From a virus, in the IMG/VR virus record IMGVR_UViG_3300020411_003820, positions 20,284 to 84,283 of that record: a stretch of DNA of 64,000 nucleotides. One strand, given 5' to 3'. Every line of letters starts with the position of its first letter. Within the stretch, counting starts at the first letter, position 1. Shown piece after piece: positions 1 through 7,120 of the stretch. The translations under genes and the position numbers were made by a program. The notes under the pieces are model-generated. The model searched no databases and was not told where the DNA came from. It worked only from the letters and a program-made list of their open reading frames with translations.

Positions 1-880
1 TATTTGGATCTTTTATCATGGTTGAGCCTATGAAGGCTCTGCCGTCATTACCCAAGCATGTTTCCAAATCCTTACTGTCGAAAGATTGGATCGGTGAATC
101 CTCAGTGGAGAGTTTAAGCACTTGGGCAAGCGACTTAGCAAATTGCGTGTTGGCTACCGGGTACATACCGAGCATGCCAATTCTACCACGCAGTAATCTA
201 GTTGATCGTTCGTTATCAAGAATAATATGCGGATGCTTTGTGACGTCATTTGCCAGCGTCAACGCATTACGAGCGATCGTTGGGTTAAGGTTTTCTTGTG
301 CAGTTGGCCATGAAACTATATAAACGACCTTACCACTTGACTGCACAGAGCGCATGTAACGCTCAAAGACAGGATGGAGAGCGGTAACAGAACTACCGGT
401 GCCACCGCCACCGCCAGCAAGGACGAATAACCAATCCACTTTACCGAGTTTGATGCGCAAAGCATCTTCAATAATTGCACCATTTTGACTTAATACCTCT
501 TTTCCATAGTCTACGTTTTTGCCGATTCCATCAGAATCGGGAATAAGGACAACGTGATCCTCTTCGACATTCTTTGGAATGTCTTTACCTGTTGTATTAA
601 CAAGCAGCGTTTTGTTGAAACCAAGCTCAATGAAAGCGTTGGCCATTTTGTTGCCTCCACCGCCAACCCCAACAATACCGATGTTAAGCGAAGAAGGTGC
701 TGTGTTTTCGGGAAGCAGATCTTCATCAGAGTATTCCATCTGGAGACCGAAATCTTCAACCATGCCGAAATCTTCGGCGTCCACTTGTTCGTGGTAGCTA
801 TCCTTTTCCTGCACAAATGCGGGTGGGGGTTCTGCGGGAGGCAGAAAATCAAATTCGTTGTTATCGTTTTCGTCTGACAT
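1..880 (-). CDS. FtsZ/tubulin-like GTPase (C-terminal part cut by window edge)
   Basis: The frame is open from the ATG at 880 to the window edge, giving 293 residues without a stop. An acidic, proline-containing N-terminal extension of about 63 residues precedes the GTPase fold. The tubulin/FtsZ landmarks are visible in order: the T1 loop GVGGGGNKMANAF (residues 71-83), a T3-like NTTGKD (95-100), the phosphate-binding T4 loop AGGGGGTGSS (155-164), a ribose/base-contact-like NERSTRLL (223-230), and a T7-like SFDSKDL (266-272). The last aligns with NLDFADV of FtsZ and keeps both acidic residues. Such proteins polymerise with GTP; phage members are known to position or segregate DNA. The T1 and T7 loops look more like FtsZ/CetZ than eukaryotic tubulin. 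The gene follows 906-1520 after 25 bases, with an AGGA ribosome site. Family assignment is firm; the polymer's role is inference. Confidence 0.88.
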   Translation of the reverse strand, partial: MSDENDNNEFDFLPPAEPPPAFVQEKDSYHEQVDAEDFGMVEDFGLQMEYSDEDLLPENTAPSSLNIGIVGVGGGGNKMANAFIELGFNKTLLVNTTGKDIPKNVEEDHVVLIPDSDGIGKNVDYGKEVLSQNGAIIEDALRIKLGKVDWLFVLAGGGGGTGSSVTALHPVFERYMRSVQSSGKVVYIVSWPTAQENLNPTIARNALTLANDVTKHPHIILDNERSTRLLRGRIGMLGMYPVANTQFAKSLAQVLKLSTEDSPIQSFDSKDLETCLGNDGRAFIGSTMIKDPN

Positions 881-905
881 TGTATATTCCTGTATGGGTG
901 TAAGT

Positions 906-1520
906 TTACTTTATATTGCGCAGCGCATCTTCGAGTTCTTCTCTAATAAACTGTTTAAGTTTCTTTTCGTTAATTGAAGCTAACAACTCATCTTCTTCAG
1001 TACCTTGTTTTAATTGAATTCTTCTTTTAGCTTTTCTTACCATGCGATCGTACTCTTTTTTACCTCCAGTAGTTTGATATGCCCTTTCTCTATCACGCGT
1101 GAGCTGAACTTGCTTGTCGGACAAATCTGCATCTGCTTGTTTTTTCTCGGCATCACGACGCTGTAGACGATCACTTTCTCTACCGGCTGTGTGTTCAACA
1201 CTAAAATCTTCTAATGCGTTAGCAAGATGCTTACGTTGCTTTTGTACTTTACTCTGATAGTTTGGATCGTTTATGCGATCGGCGGTTATCTGCTTTAACT
1301 CGTTAGATACTTTTGGCCAAAATTCGTTGAACCATTTTTCGTTGTCTTCTTCACTCCAAGTTGACATAATTCTGTTTCTTTCTTGACGAGCTTCTTTTTC
1401 GTCTTTAGGAGCAAACGCAAAGTCTATCAACTTAAACAATGTACTAAGATAGCCCTCTTGAAGTGTAGATTTTACTTCTTCTTCAATAATCTGCTTGAGT
1501 TGTGATTGTGTAATTTTCAT
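906..1520 (-). CDS. Charged helical protein with LKQII-type peptide at both ends
   Basis: A 204-residue protein of unknown function. It starts MKITQSQLKQIIEEEV, a peptide shared with the genes at 6566-7111 and, more loosely, 5762-6559. A second copy, INEKKLKQFIREELEDAL, closes the protein at residues 183-200. The middle is rich in Lys, Arg, Glu and Gln (about residues 100-170) and is probably a long helix or coiled coil. No catalytic motif or membrane segment is seen. It lies 11 bases downstream of the nuclease/ATPase fusion and 25 bases upstream of the FtsZ-like gene, so the three are probably co-transcribed from the promoter near 4790. The N-terminal peptide resembles a virion-packaging tag, which would make this an internal head protein; that is inference. 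Confidence 0.75.
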   Translation of the reverse strand: MKITQSQLKQIIEEEVKSTLQEGYLSTLFKLIDFAFAPKDEKEARQERNRIMSTWSEEDNEKWFNEFWPKVSNELKQITADRINDPNYQSKVQKQRKHLANALEDFSVEHTAGRESDRLQRRDAEKKQADADLSDKQVQLTRDRERAYQTTGGKKEYDRMVRKAKRRIQLKQGTEEDELLASINEKKLKQFIREELEDALRNIK

Positions 1521-1531
1521 TTAGTAATCTC

Positions 1532-4500
1532 CTATTGATTTACTCTCGCGTATCCTGCTTTCTTTTCAATTACTATTTGCATGTCAACGCAATCTTTGAG
1601 CGAATCAAGGTGCGAGATCAACAAAACGTTCTTAAAATACACTTTAATTAGTTCCAAGATCCGAATAAAACCCTCCATATTTTCTTCGTCTAAAGCAGTA
1701 CCGGGTTCATCAAGGATGAATAAATCAGATTTAGGCAATGACGACACCGATAGAAGTGCCAAGCGAATAGCCATGGCCGCCATTGTTTTCTCAGCACCTG
1801 ACGCCATCTCAATAGGACGTTCATCATACTCAGGGTGTTTAATAAAAATATCAAACTTATTACCAGATGTTTCAAAGAAAACTTCAAAATCAACGATATT
1901 GGCTAAAACTTTAGCAATTTCACTGTTGATTACTGGAATTTTCTTTTTAATAATATCGTAAGCGATGCCGTTTGAATGCATACACCTCATAAACAAATCA
2001 TATGCAGCAAAGTCTTTTCTTAATTCGCTGTGTTCTGATTGTTGTTCTTTGAGATTTTTGAGTTGTTGTTCATATGATCCAACATGTTTATAAAGATCAA
2101 GCGTTTGTTCTCTATTGTCTTCAATTTGTCTTTTATATTTGGCAATGCCTTTTTCATGTTCAGTTTTTTCCTTTAATAACTTCTCAAGATTCTCGATCGT
2201 TTCTTTGTTACCTTCGTATATTAATTCTTTATTTCTTAATTCAAATACAGAATTATTAAGTCTATCCAAGGCGCCGTTGTTTCTTTCAATAGAAAGCTTG
2301 AGGTCTCTGATATATACTTCTGTTTCTTGTTTCTTACCATTTAATTTTGTATACTTTTCAATATGGTCTCTAACAATAGCCGGCGAAAGGTGGGCCAGTT
2401 TGTCTTCAAATTCGTTAATTTGTCCTTTTATTTCTGGCAACGTTGATACTGCCACATGTGCATCTTTAATAAATTTGCAAGTTTGAAATTTTGTGCCACA
2501 AGGAATGTCATCCAATAATTTTTCCTTTGCAATTGCATTGTCAAACACGACAGTCAAATTAGCCAGCTCTGCTTCAGCTTCTCTAATTTCTTTTTGTTGC
2601 GTTAAAAGGGAATCATAATCTAATTGACCTAAAAGCTTATTAATCTTTATTAGTCGACCCTTTTCTTTATCTAACAAGCTAGCTTCTTCAATGACCTTGC
2701 TAGACAACACATTAATTTGCTTTTGACTTTGCTGTAGTTCTCTCCTGACGTCAAATATATCGATAGCCTCTGTAGGTATTTCAGAAATTGATTTGACTAT
2801 TTCTGCCATCGCTAATTCAGATTGTTCCAAAGAATTATTGTAAGAAATATGAAGCGATTCATGATGCTCAACCGATGTGCGAGCACCATTAAGTTCTTCT
2901 TTTAGTTCTAAAATTTCTTCATCGTAATTTCGACCCTCAAGCTTTTTAAGTATAACTTTGGTGTCTACAGAGTCATCTTTTGACAGCTTGAACTTTTTGT
3001 CAAAAATTTCTAGGTCTAAAAACTTAGCAATAATCTCTTTACGTCGTGTCGAGCCTTCATCAATAAATGCTAGTGCACCGTGTTGCGATGCTAACGAAGA
3101 TACTGAAAAGTCTTCCATTGTTCCAAAATGCTTTCGGATGTTTGCATCGGTGTGGTTTCTGGTAAGTCCATTGAGAGATGTTACCACATCCGTAGCCATA
3201 TCATATACTTCAAAGTTTAAATCGGTTTTTGCTTCTAAAGTTTCTTCGCCCTTAAGTCTCTTAGTATATTTTTGTGCGGTTCTCTCAACAGTATAAGTTT
3301 TATTACCAACAGTAATTGTTAGTTTGCCGCGGCAAGAGTCTTTATTCTGGTTAATAACATTGAGATTCTTGCGCTCATTTTTCGAGGTTGAGTTAAAAAG
3401 AGTCCAAAGCACACCATCCACAATAGAACTCTTGCCGGAAAAGTTTTTACCGAAAATACCGACAATCCCCCCCAATTCATCAAAGTTAACATTATTATTC
3501 TCTCCATAATTAAATAAGTTATCAAATTCAAAATTGACCAATTTCCAGTTTATATTTCTAGATATTTCTTCGTTGTCCTCAATAATTTTGTTGTATTTTC
3601 TATTCAGTTCATAGACTCTCTCAAGCATTTCATCGCTAGTTTCGTAGTCAGTTAGATACTCTTTGATAAACTGTTCTTGTACGTTAATGTCGCGCAGATT
3701 TTCATCGTTAATAGAATTTGTCAAATCTTCAACATTACCACGTTCACCGGATGCACGATTCAAGAACGATATACTTTCAGGCTTAAACCTATGTTTTGCT
3801 ATGTCTACTGCACGCTTCATCACATTTAGTGGCAAGTTGTTGTTGCTAACCAAGCGCAGACGTGCTGACGTAGGGACTTCAATGTTCTTGGGCATGCGAC
3901 CCTTTCTGGTCAACACGATAGTCATGAAAGGCCGAGGATTCTTAAACACAATAGGCTCAATATCCCAATTGTCTTTGTCCTGAATATCCCATATCAATAT
4001 GCCCTTGTCGTTTGTTTCACCATGGTTTTGTTGGATTGTTGAGCCAGCATACCACACGCGTCCTTCTTCATCTAAGAATTGACGGCGATGAATGTCGCCA
4101 AGCATTGAAAAATCAAAATCGTTGAAGATATTAATGTCGTCTTCGCCGTTGGCCATGGTCCAGTTTGTATCAGTCTTGCAGTTAGAGATAGAGCCGTGGT
4201 ACAATGCAATATTAATCTTGCTATCATCCGTTGGTTTCATCCAATTGTCTCTATCAAAAACTGAAAGCACGTTAAGGCAAAACTTATCATCGATATGAGT
4301 TTCGCCAGAGTCTTTTAGTAAGTATAAATCTTGTATGTCAAGCGCTTCTGCAATAGGTGTGAGTGCGTCTTGACGACTGCTATTCTTAAGATTTCCATCG
4401 TGGTTCCCAAGAATAATGTATGTAGGCGCGATGGCCGCTAGATTACGGAAGAACTCAGAACACATCTCAACAAACTCAGGTGATATTTGAGTTTTTGTAT

Positions 4501-4639
4501 GTGCGATATCTCCGCAATGTATAATGTAATCTACCTCTTGTTTTCGTAACTCTTCGTATAATTGGTCGAAAACAATCCGGTATTCGTAGTGATACTTCAA
4601 ATTCTTGATATGAGTATCACTTATATGTGCAAACTTCAC
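1532..4639 (-). CDS. Fused SbcD/gp47 nuclease and SbcC/gp46 ATPase (Mre11-Rad50 type)
   Basis: One 1035-residue frame contains both halves of the Mre11-Rad50 machine that processes DNA ends for recombination. The N-terminal 340 residues are a calcineurin-type phosphoesterase with ISDTH, HCGDIAH, LGNHDGN, YHGS and GDIHRR motifs, which bind two metals. After a short linker comes an SMC-type ATPase: Walker A GKNFSGKSS (about residue 400), coiled coils, a zinc-hook-like C-GTKFQT-C (about 710), a second coiled coil, signature SGAEKTMA (about 946), Walker B LFILDEP (about 980) and H-loop ISHLD. In T4 these functions are two genes, 47 and 46. The hook has six residues between the cysteines instead of the usual CxxC. 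The ATG at 4639 is the only start preceding the metallophosphatase motif. I see no stop or frameshift at the junction. Confidence 0.93.
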   Translation of the reverse strand: MKFAHISDTHIKNLKYHYEYRIVFDQLYEELRKQEVDYIIHCGDIAHTKTQISPEFVEMCSEFFRNLAAIAPTYIILGNHDGNLKNSSRQDALTPIAEALDIQDLYLLKDSGETHIDDKFCLNVLSVFDRDNWMKPTDDSKINIALYHGSISNCKTDTNWTMANGEDDINIFNDFDFSMLGDIHRRQFLDEEGRVWYAGSTIQQNHGETNDKGILIWDIQDKDNWDIEPIVFKNPRPFMTIVLTRKGRMPKNIEVPTSARLRLVSNNNLPLNVMKRAVDIAKHRFKPESISFLNRASGERGNVEDLTNSINDENLRDINVQEQFIKEYLTDYETSDEMLERVYELNRKYNKIIEDNEEISRNINWKLVNFEFDNLFNYGENNNVNFDELGGIVGIFGKNFSGKSSIVDGVLWTLFNSTSKNERKNLNVINQNKDSCRGKLTITVGNKTYTVERTAQKYTKRLKGEETLEAKTDLNFEVYDMATDVVTSLNGLTRNHTDANIRKHFGTMEDFSVSSLASQHGALAFIDEGSTRRKEIIAKFLDLEIFDKKFKLSKDDSVDTKVILKKLEGRNYDEEILELKEELNGARTSVEHHESLHISYNNSLEQSELAMAEIVKSISEIPTEAIDIFDVRRELQQSQKQINVLSSKVIEEASLLDKEKGRLIKINKLLGQLDYDSLLTQQKEIREAEAELANLTVVFDNAIAKEKLLDDIPCGTKFQTCKFIKDAHVAVSTLPEIKGQINEFEDKLAHLSPAIVRDHIEKYTKLNGKKQETEVYIRDLKLSIERNNGALDRLNNSVFELRNKELIYEGNKETIENLEKLLKEKTEHEKGIAKYKRQIEDNREQTLDLYKHVGSYEQQLKNLKEQQSEHSELRKDFAAYDLFMRCMHSNGIAYDIIKKKIPVINSEIAKVLANIVDFEVFFETSGNKFDIFIKHPEYDERPIEMASGAEKTMAAMAIRLALLSVSSLPKSDLFILDEPGTALDEENMEGFIRILELIKVYFKNVLLISHLDSLKDCVDMQIVIEKKAGYARVNQ

Positions 4640-4649
4640 TATTCCTCCG

Positions 4650-4745
4650 TTAGTTTAACAGCATCCAAAAGAAGGCATTAAAGCCGTACCATGAAGTATA
4701 AATAAACACAGCTTTCACAAGCGTATCAACAGTAAAATTAAGCAT
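4650..4745 (-). CDS. Possible 31-residue hydrophobic small protein
   Basis: A short frame, ATG at 4745 to TAA at 4650, encodes 31 residues with a largely hydrophobic aromatic centre (residues 13-30 include VFIYTSWYGFNAFFWMLL). An AAGGGGG ribosome-site-like stretch lies about 6 bases upstream. It sits between a strong promoter (4766-4794) and the nuclease/ATPase gene, with 10 bases to the next ATG. It could be a small membrane protein or a leader peptide, or simply an untranslated leader with chance coding. I recognise no family. Confidence 0.4.
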   Translation of the reverse strand: MLNFTVDTLVKAVFIYTSWYGFNAFFWMLLN

Positions 4746-4765
4746 AAGTGCCCCCTTATACATAT

Positions 4766-4794
4766 ACTATATCACCTTAAGGCAGCGCTGTCAA
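4766..4794 (-). promoter_or_regulatory. Sigma70-like promoter for the nuclease/ATPase operon
   Basis: On the minus strand, TTGACA (4789-4794) is followed by 17 bases and TATAGT (4766-4771). The -35 is exact consensus, the spacing is optimal and the -10 has one mismatch at a weak position. Start of transcription would be near 4759, just before the small frame at 4745. The spacer holds two perfect 8-base palindromes, CAGCGCTG and CCTTAAGG, next to each other, which could be an operator. It would be read by host RNA polymerase, so the downstream genes are probably early. Confidence 0.75.
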
Positions 4795-4820
4795 GTATTT
4801 CTTTAAAAGAAATTAGCTTT

Positions 4821-5750
4821 TTACAATGATGTTATGGTCATTGACGCCCAATCTATCTCAGCAAAATATGTATAGCTTCCGTCGCCTTCAATTATTCGAG
4901 TGTCTGTCCAAGCCAGAATTCCATCAAGATAAATATTGACTGTGACCTCATTACCGCCGTAGAAGTCAGGTGTTGAGCCTGTGTAGTCGTGAACCACAAC
5001 AGTGTATACCCCACCAGTAACTGGATCTGCTATGTTGATGTTCTCTGGTCCCGTGCCCGGGATGTCATCTAAATCCAGAATGGGATTGTCTTCTGTGTAA
5101 CCTGAAATACCCCAATCCATAGGAAACAAAAACTGTGCAGACTCAGTACAGTTTGAGTAGTAACAGTCTGTTCTAGTTTCAAGTGTTCCGCCGGGTGCAA
5201 GGAGGTGTAGATCCATGTCGTCTTGAAATTCAGACCAGAACATTTCAACCCATAGATTTTGATCAGGCACTGCTTCCAATGTAGTTTCACAAGGATCTGA
5301 AACTAAACCAGATTCATTGGTCACTATAAGTCTTGCTGTGTATTCTCCTGCTAGCACAGGAGTGAAAGGACCGCGATTGGCGCCACCAAAGGGCATTGTC
5401 ACTGTTGATCCTTCGGGTGCTGATATTAGCTGCCAGTCGTATTGTTCTATTCTTTCACCGGCCGGGTCAAACGAGTCGTCGCCAATCCAAGTTGCGACCT
5501 CAAAGGGCGGTGAAATAGGATCGGGTGTGACATCACATATTGCAACAGGCACAGTGGGATCTGGTTCCTCTTCGGGTTCATCCTCTGGCTGCTCTTCGGG
5601 TTCATCAACACCCGTATCTATCGAAGGTAACTCTTCAGCATATGCTGTATCAATTTCAGGGAGTTCTGAACCTGGATCAACTGAACCAACGCCGCTAAGT
5701 TTGTAGTCTGAACACGACAGACTAAGAAGTGTAAACAGTAAGATTCTCAT
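4821..5750 (-). CDS. Secreted lipoprotein-like protein with PKD-like domain
   Basis: A 309-residue exported protein. The N-terminus is a very short signal sequence (MRILLFTLLSLSC), with Cys13 as a probable lipidation site; the lipobox is imperfect because position -3 is Ser. Residues about 25-70 form an acidic Asp/Glu/Pro linker. A PKD/Ig-like domain follows (about 70-160, with IEQYDWQLISAPEGS and GEYTARLIVTN). The C-terminal domain (about 165-305) has the DMDLHLLAPGG...CYYSNC pattern of uncharacterised secreted proteins that I associate with Myxococcota and related bacteria. A GGAGG ribosome site precedes the ATG at 5750. Such a protein is not a typical virion part; it may alter the host surface, for example for superinfection exclusion. 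Its gene may have been acquired from a host. Confidence 0.7.
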   Translation of the reverse strand: MRILLFTLLSLSCSDYKLSGVGSVDPGSELPEIDTAYAEELPSIDTGVDEPEEQPEDEPEEEPDPTVPVAICDVTPDPISPPFEVATWIGDDSFDPAGERIEQYDWQLISAPEGSTVTMPFGGANRGPFTPVLAGEYTARLIVTNESGLVSDPCETTLEAVPDQNLWVEMFWSEFQDDMDLHLLAPGGTLETRTDCYYSNCTESAQFLFPMDWGISGYTEDNPILDLDDIPGTGPENINIADPVTGGVYTVVVHDYTGSTPDFYGGNEVTVNIYLDGILAWTDTRIIEGDGSYTYFAEIDWASMTITSL

Positions 5751-5761
5751 AAAGCCTCCAT

Positions 5762-6559
5762 TTATTTGAGAGTATTTTTTGTTTCTTGGGCTTTTTTAAA
5801 TGCTGAAAAGTCGGCATTTAATAATAAAATTGGTATTTGTTTACCGCTGGCATCGGCTGTTTGTCCAATCTTTTTAAATTTACCGTAACCAAACGAACCA
5901 AAATCTTGTATTTGTCTGTCCATGATTGAATTTAATTTTTCAGCATCCATCATACCATAATATTTCATCTTACCATCGATTCCGTATTTGCCTGTCGAAA
6001 AATCAGTGTAGGAAGAATCAATATTGTCATATGGAACATAATAAAAAACGCCACCCGTGGCCGGATCTCGAAGAGGCTGCCCATTATCGCCAGTTGCCAT
6101 TACAAGATCTGCTTGGTATTTGCTTACAAAATTATCTGTGTCGCTAACCCGCTTCTTCTCGCCACTGTCAACTCCTAAGTCGGCGGTGCCGCGGTCAAGA
6201 GCACGCTGAACAAGTTTTTGCAACTCTTTATCTTTTAGCGCTTCAACAGCATCTCTAGCGTTTTCGGCATTTGCTAACTCTTGAGCGGCACCTGGTGTAA
6301 CCCCTACATCATTAAGTACCTGTAAATCATTACCAATTTGACTCCCAAAGGCTGCAAGCGCAATAGGAAGAATAATCTTCATGTTGCTGCCAATCGCAGA
6401 CTTGAGAGTATCTAAAACACTTTTTTCTAAAATTAAAATTTGCTCTTCGGACAAATCAAGTTGCATTTCAGTAATAACTGATCTGATTTCTTCTATAACA
6501 ATCTTTTCAGATACTTCTTCTAATATAAGCTGTTTTAATTTTGATTCTGCTATGATCAT
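5762..6559 (-). CDS. Unknown protein with LKQLILEEV N-terminal peptide
   Basis: A 265-residue protein whose start, MIIAESKLKQLILEEV, is the diverged third member of the LKQII peptide group in this window. Residues 12-14 read I-L-E, in register with I-E-E and I-R-E of the other two. An amphipathic helical stretch (to about 55) and a weakly hydrophobic Ala/Ile/Leu segment (about 58-75, MKIILPIALAAFG) follow. The C-terminal half is soluble and globular, with Gly/Tyr/Asp-rich FYYVPYDN and GSFGYGKF. No known domain is recognised. It lies between the lipoprotein gene (11 bases downstream) and 6566-7111 (6 bases upstream), so the three are one operon. It could be an internal virion protein. Confidence 0.7.
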   Translation of the reverse strand: MIIAESKLKQLILEEVSEKIVIEEIRSVITEMQLDLSEEQILILEKSVLDTLKSAIGSNMKIILPIALAAFGSQIGNDLQVLNDVGVTPGAAQELANAENARDAVEALKDKELQKLVQRALDRGTADLGVDSGEKKRVSDTDNFVSKYQADLVMATGDNGQPLRDPATGGVFYYVPYDNIDSSYTDFSTGKYGIDGKMKYYGMMDAEKLNSIMDRQIQDFGSFGYGKFKKIGQTADASGKQIPILLLNADFSAFKKAQETKNTLK

Positions 6560-6565
6560 AATTTA

Positions 6566-7111
6566 TTACCGTGATACCAATTGAGGTGGTACATTTTTTG
6601 TATTCATCGAAAACTGCAACCGCTGTCCGCTTTGTGTATCAAAGACAAATGTTGTTTCCCCGCTTTTCGCGTCCGTATTTTGATTTTGAAGTCCATATTT
6701 GTTGAATACGTCCATACGTTTAAATTTATCATCGCCAGCGGCTTCAAGTTCTGCAGCTATTTTAGATAAAGAATCCTTGGCACTGTCGACATCTGTAGGT
6801 AAACTTTTGCTAGACTTTTTATCACCCATGTCAAACCTTGGATCATCATCCATATTAAATTTAGAATCGTCAAAGTCCGCGGACATTGAAGACAGCTCTT
6901 TATCAAGAGCGGCCCACTTATCAGCCATGGCAGGATTAGGCGCTAAAACTCCAGCAGCAGTTGTAACCAACATGCCTGCTGAAACCATTTTTTTAACCCA
7001 ATTTGGCATTGCTTCTTGAAGTTGTATTTCTGTAAGCTGTATGTCGCTTGATAAAGCAGCTTCGACCTCTTCTCTGATAATCTGTTTTAATTGTGATTCA
7101 GTAATCTTCAT
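6566..7111 (-). CDS. Unknown protein with MKITESQLKQIIREEV peptide
   Basis: A 181-residue protein with the clearest copy of the shared N-terminal peptide. The peptide is followed by two further L-x-E tripeptides (LTE at 26-28, LQE at 31-33) and a hydrophobic stretch (about 42-62, ending in PAMADKWAA) that resembles a signal or membrane segment placed after the tag. The remainder is acidic (DDSKFNMDDDPRFDMGD) and then mixed, with no recognised domain. A purine-rich GGAGAG ribosome site precedes the ATG at 7111. It is downstream of the primase by 9 bases. The L/I-x-E sites resemble those cut by T4-type prohead proteases, so it may be processed during head maturation; this is inference. Confidence 0.72.
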   Translation of the reverse strand: MKITESQLKQIIREEVEAALSSDIQLTEIQLQEAMPNWVKKMVSAGMLVTTAAGVLAPNPAMADKWAALDKELSSMSADFDDSKFNMDDDPRFDMGDKKSSKSLPTDVDSAKDSLSKIAAELEAAGDDKFKRMDVFNKYGLQNQNTDAKSGETTFVFDTQSGQRLQFSMNTKNVPPQLVSR

Positions 7112-7120
7112 GACGCTCTC

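Noticed and set aside
4795-4820. Possible terminator after the lipoprotein gene (ATTTCTTTTAAAGAAAT)
   Set aside because: The stem is A/T-only and short, and no T-run follows, so I do not call it.
5317-5706. Plus-strand Ser/Gly-rich frame of 129 codons
   Set aside because: It is the complement of the acidic linker and PKD-like region of the lipoprotein gene; no ribosome site or family resemblance.
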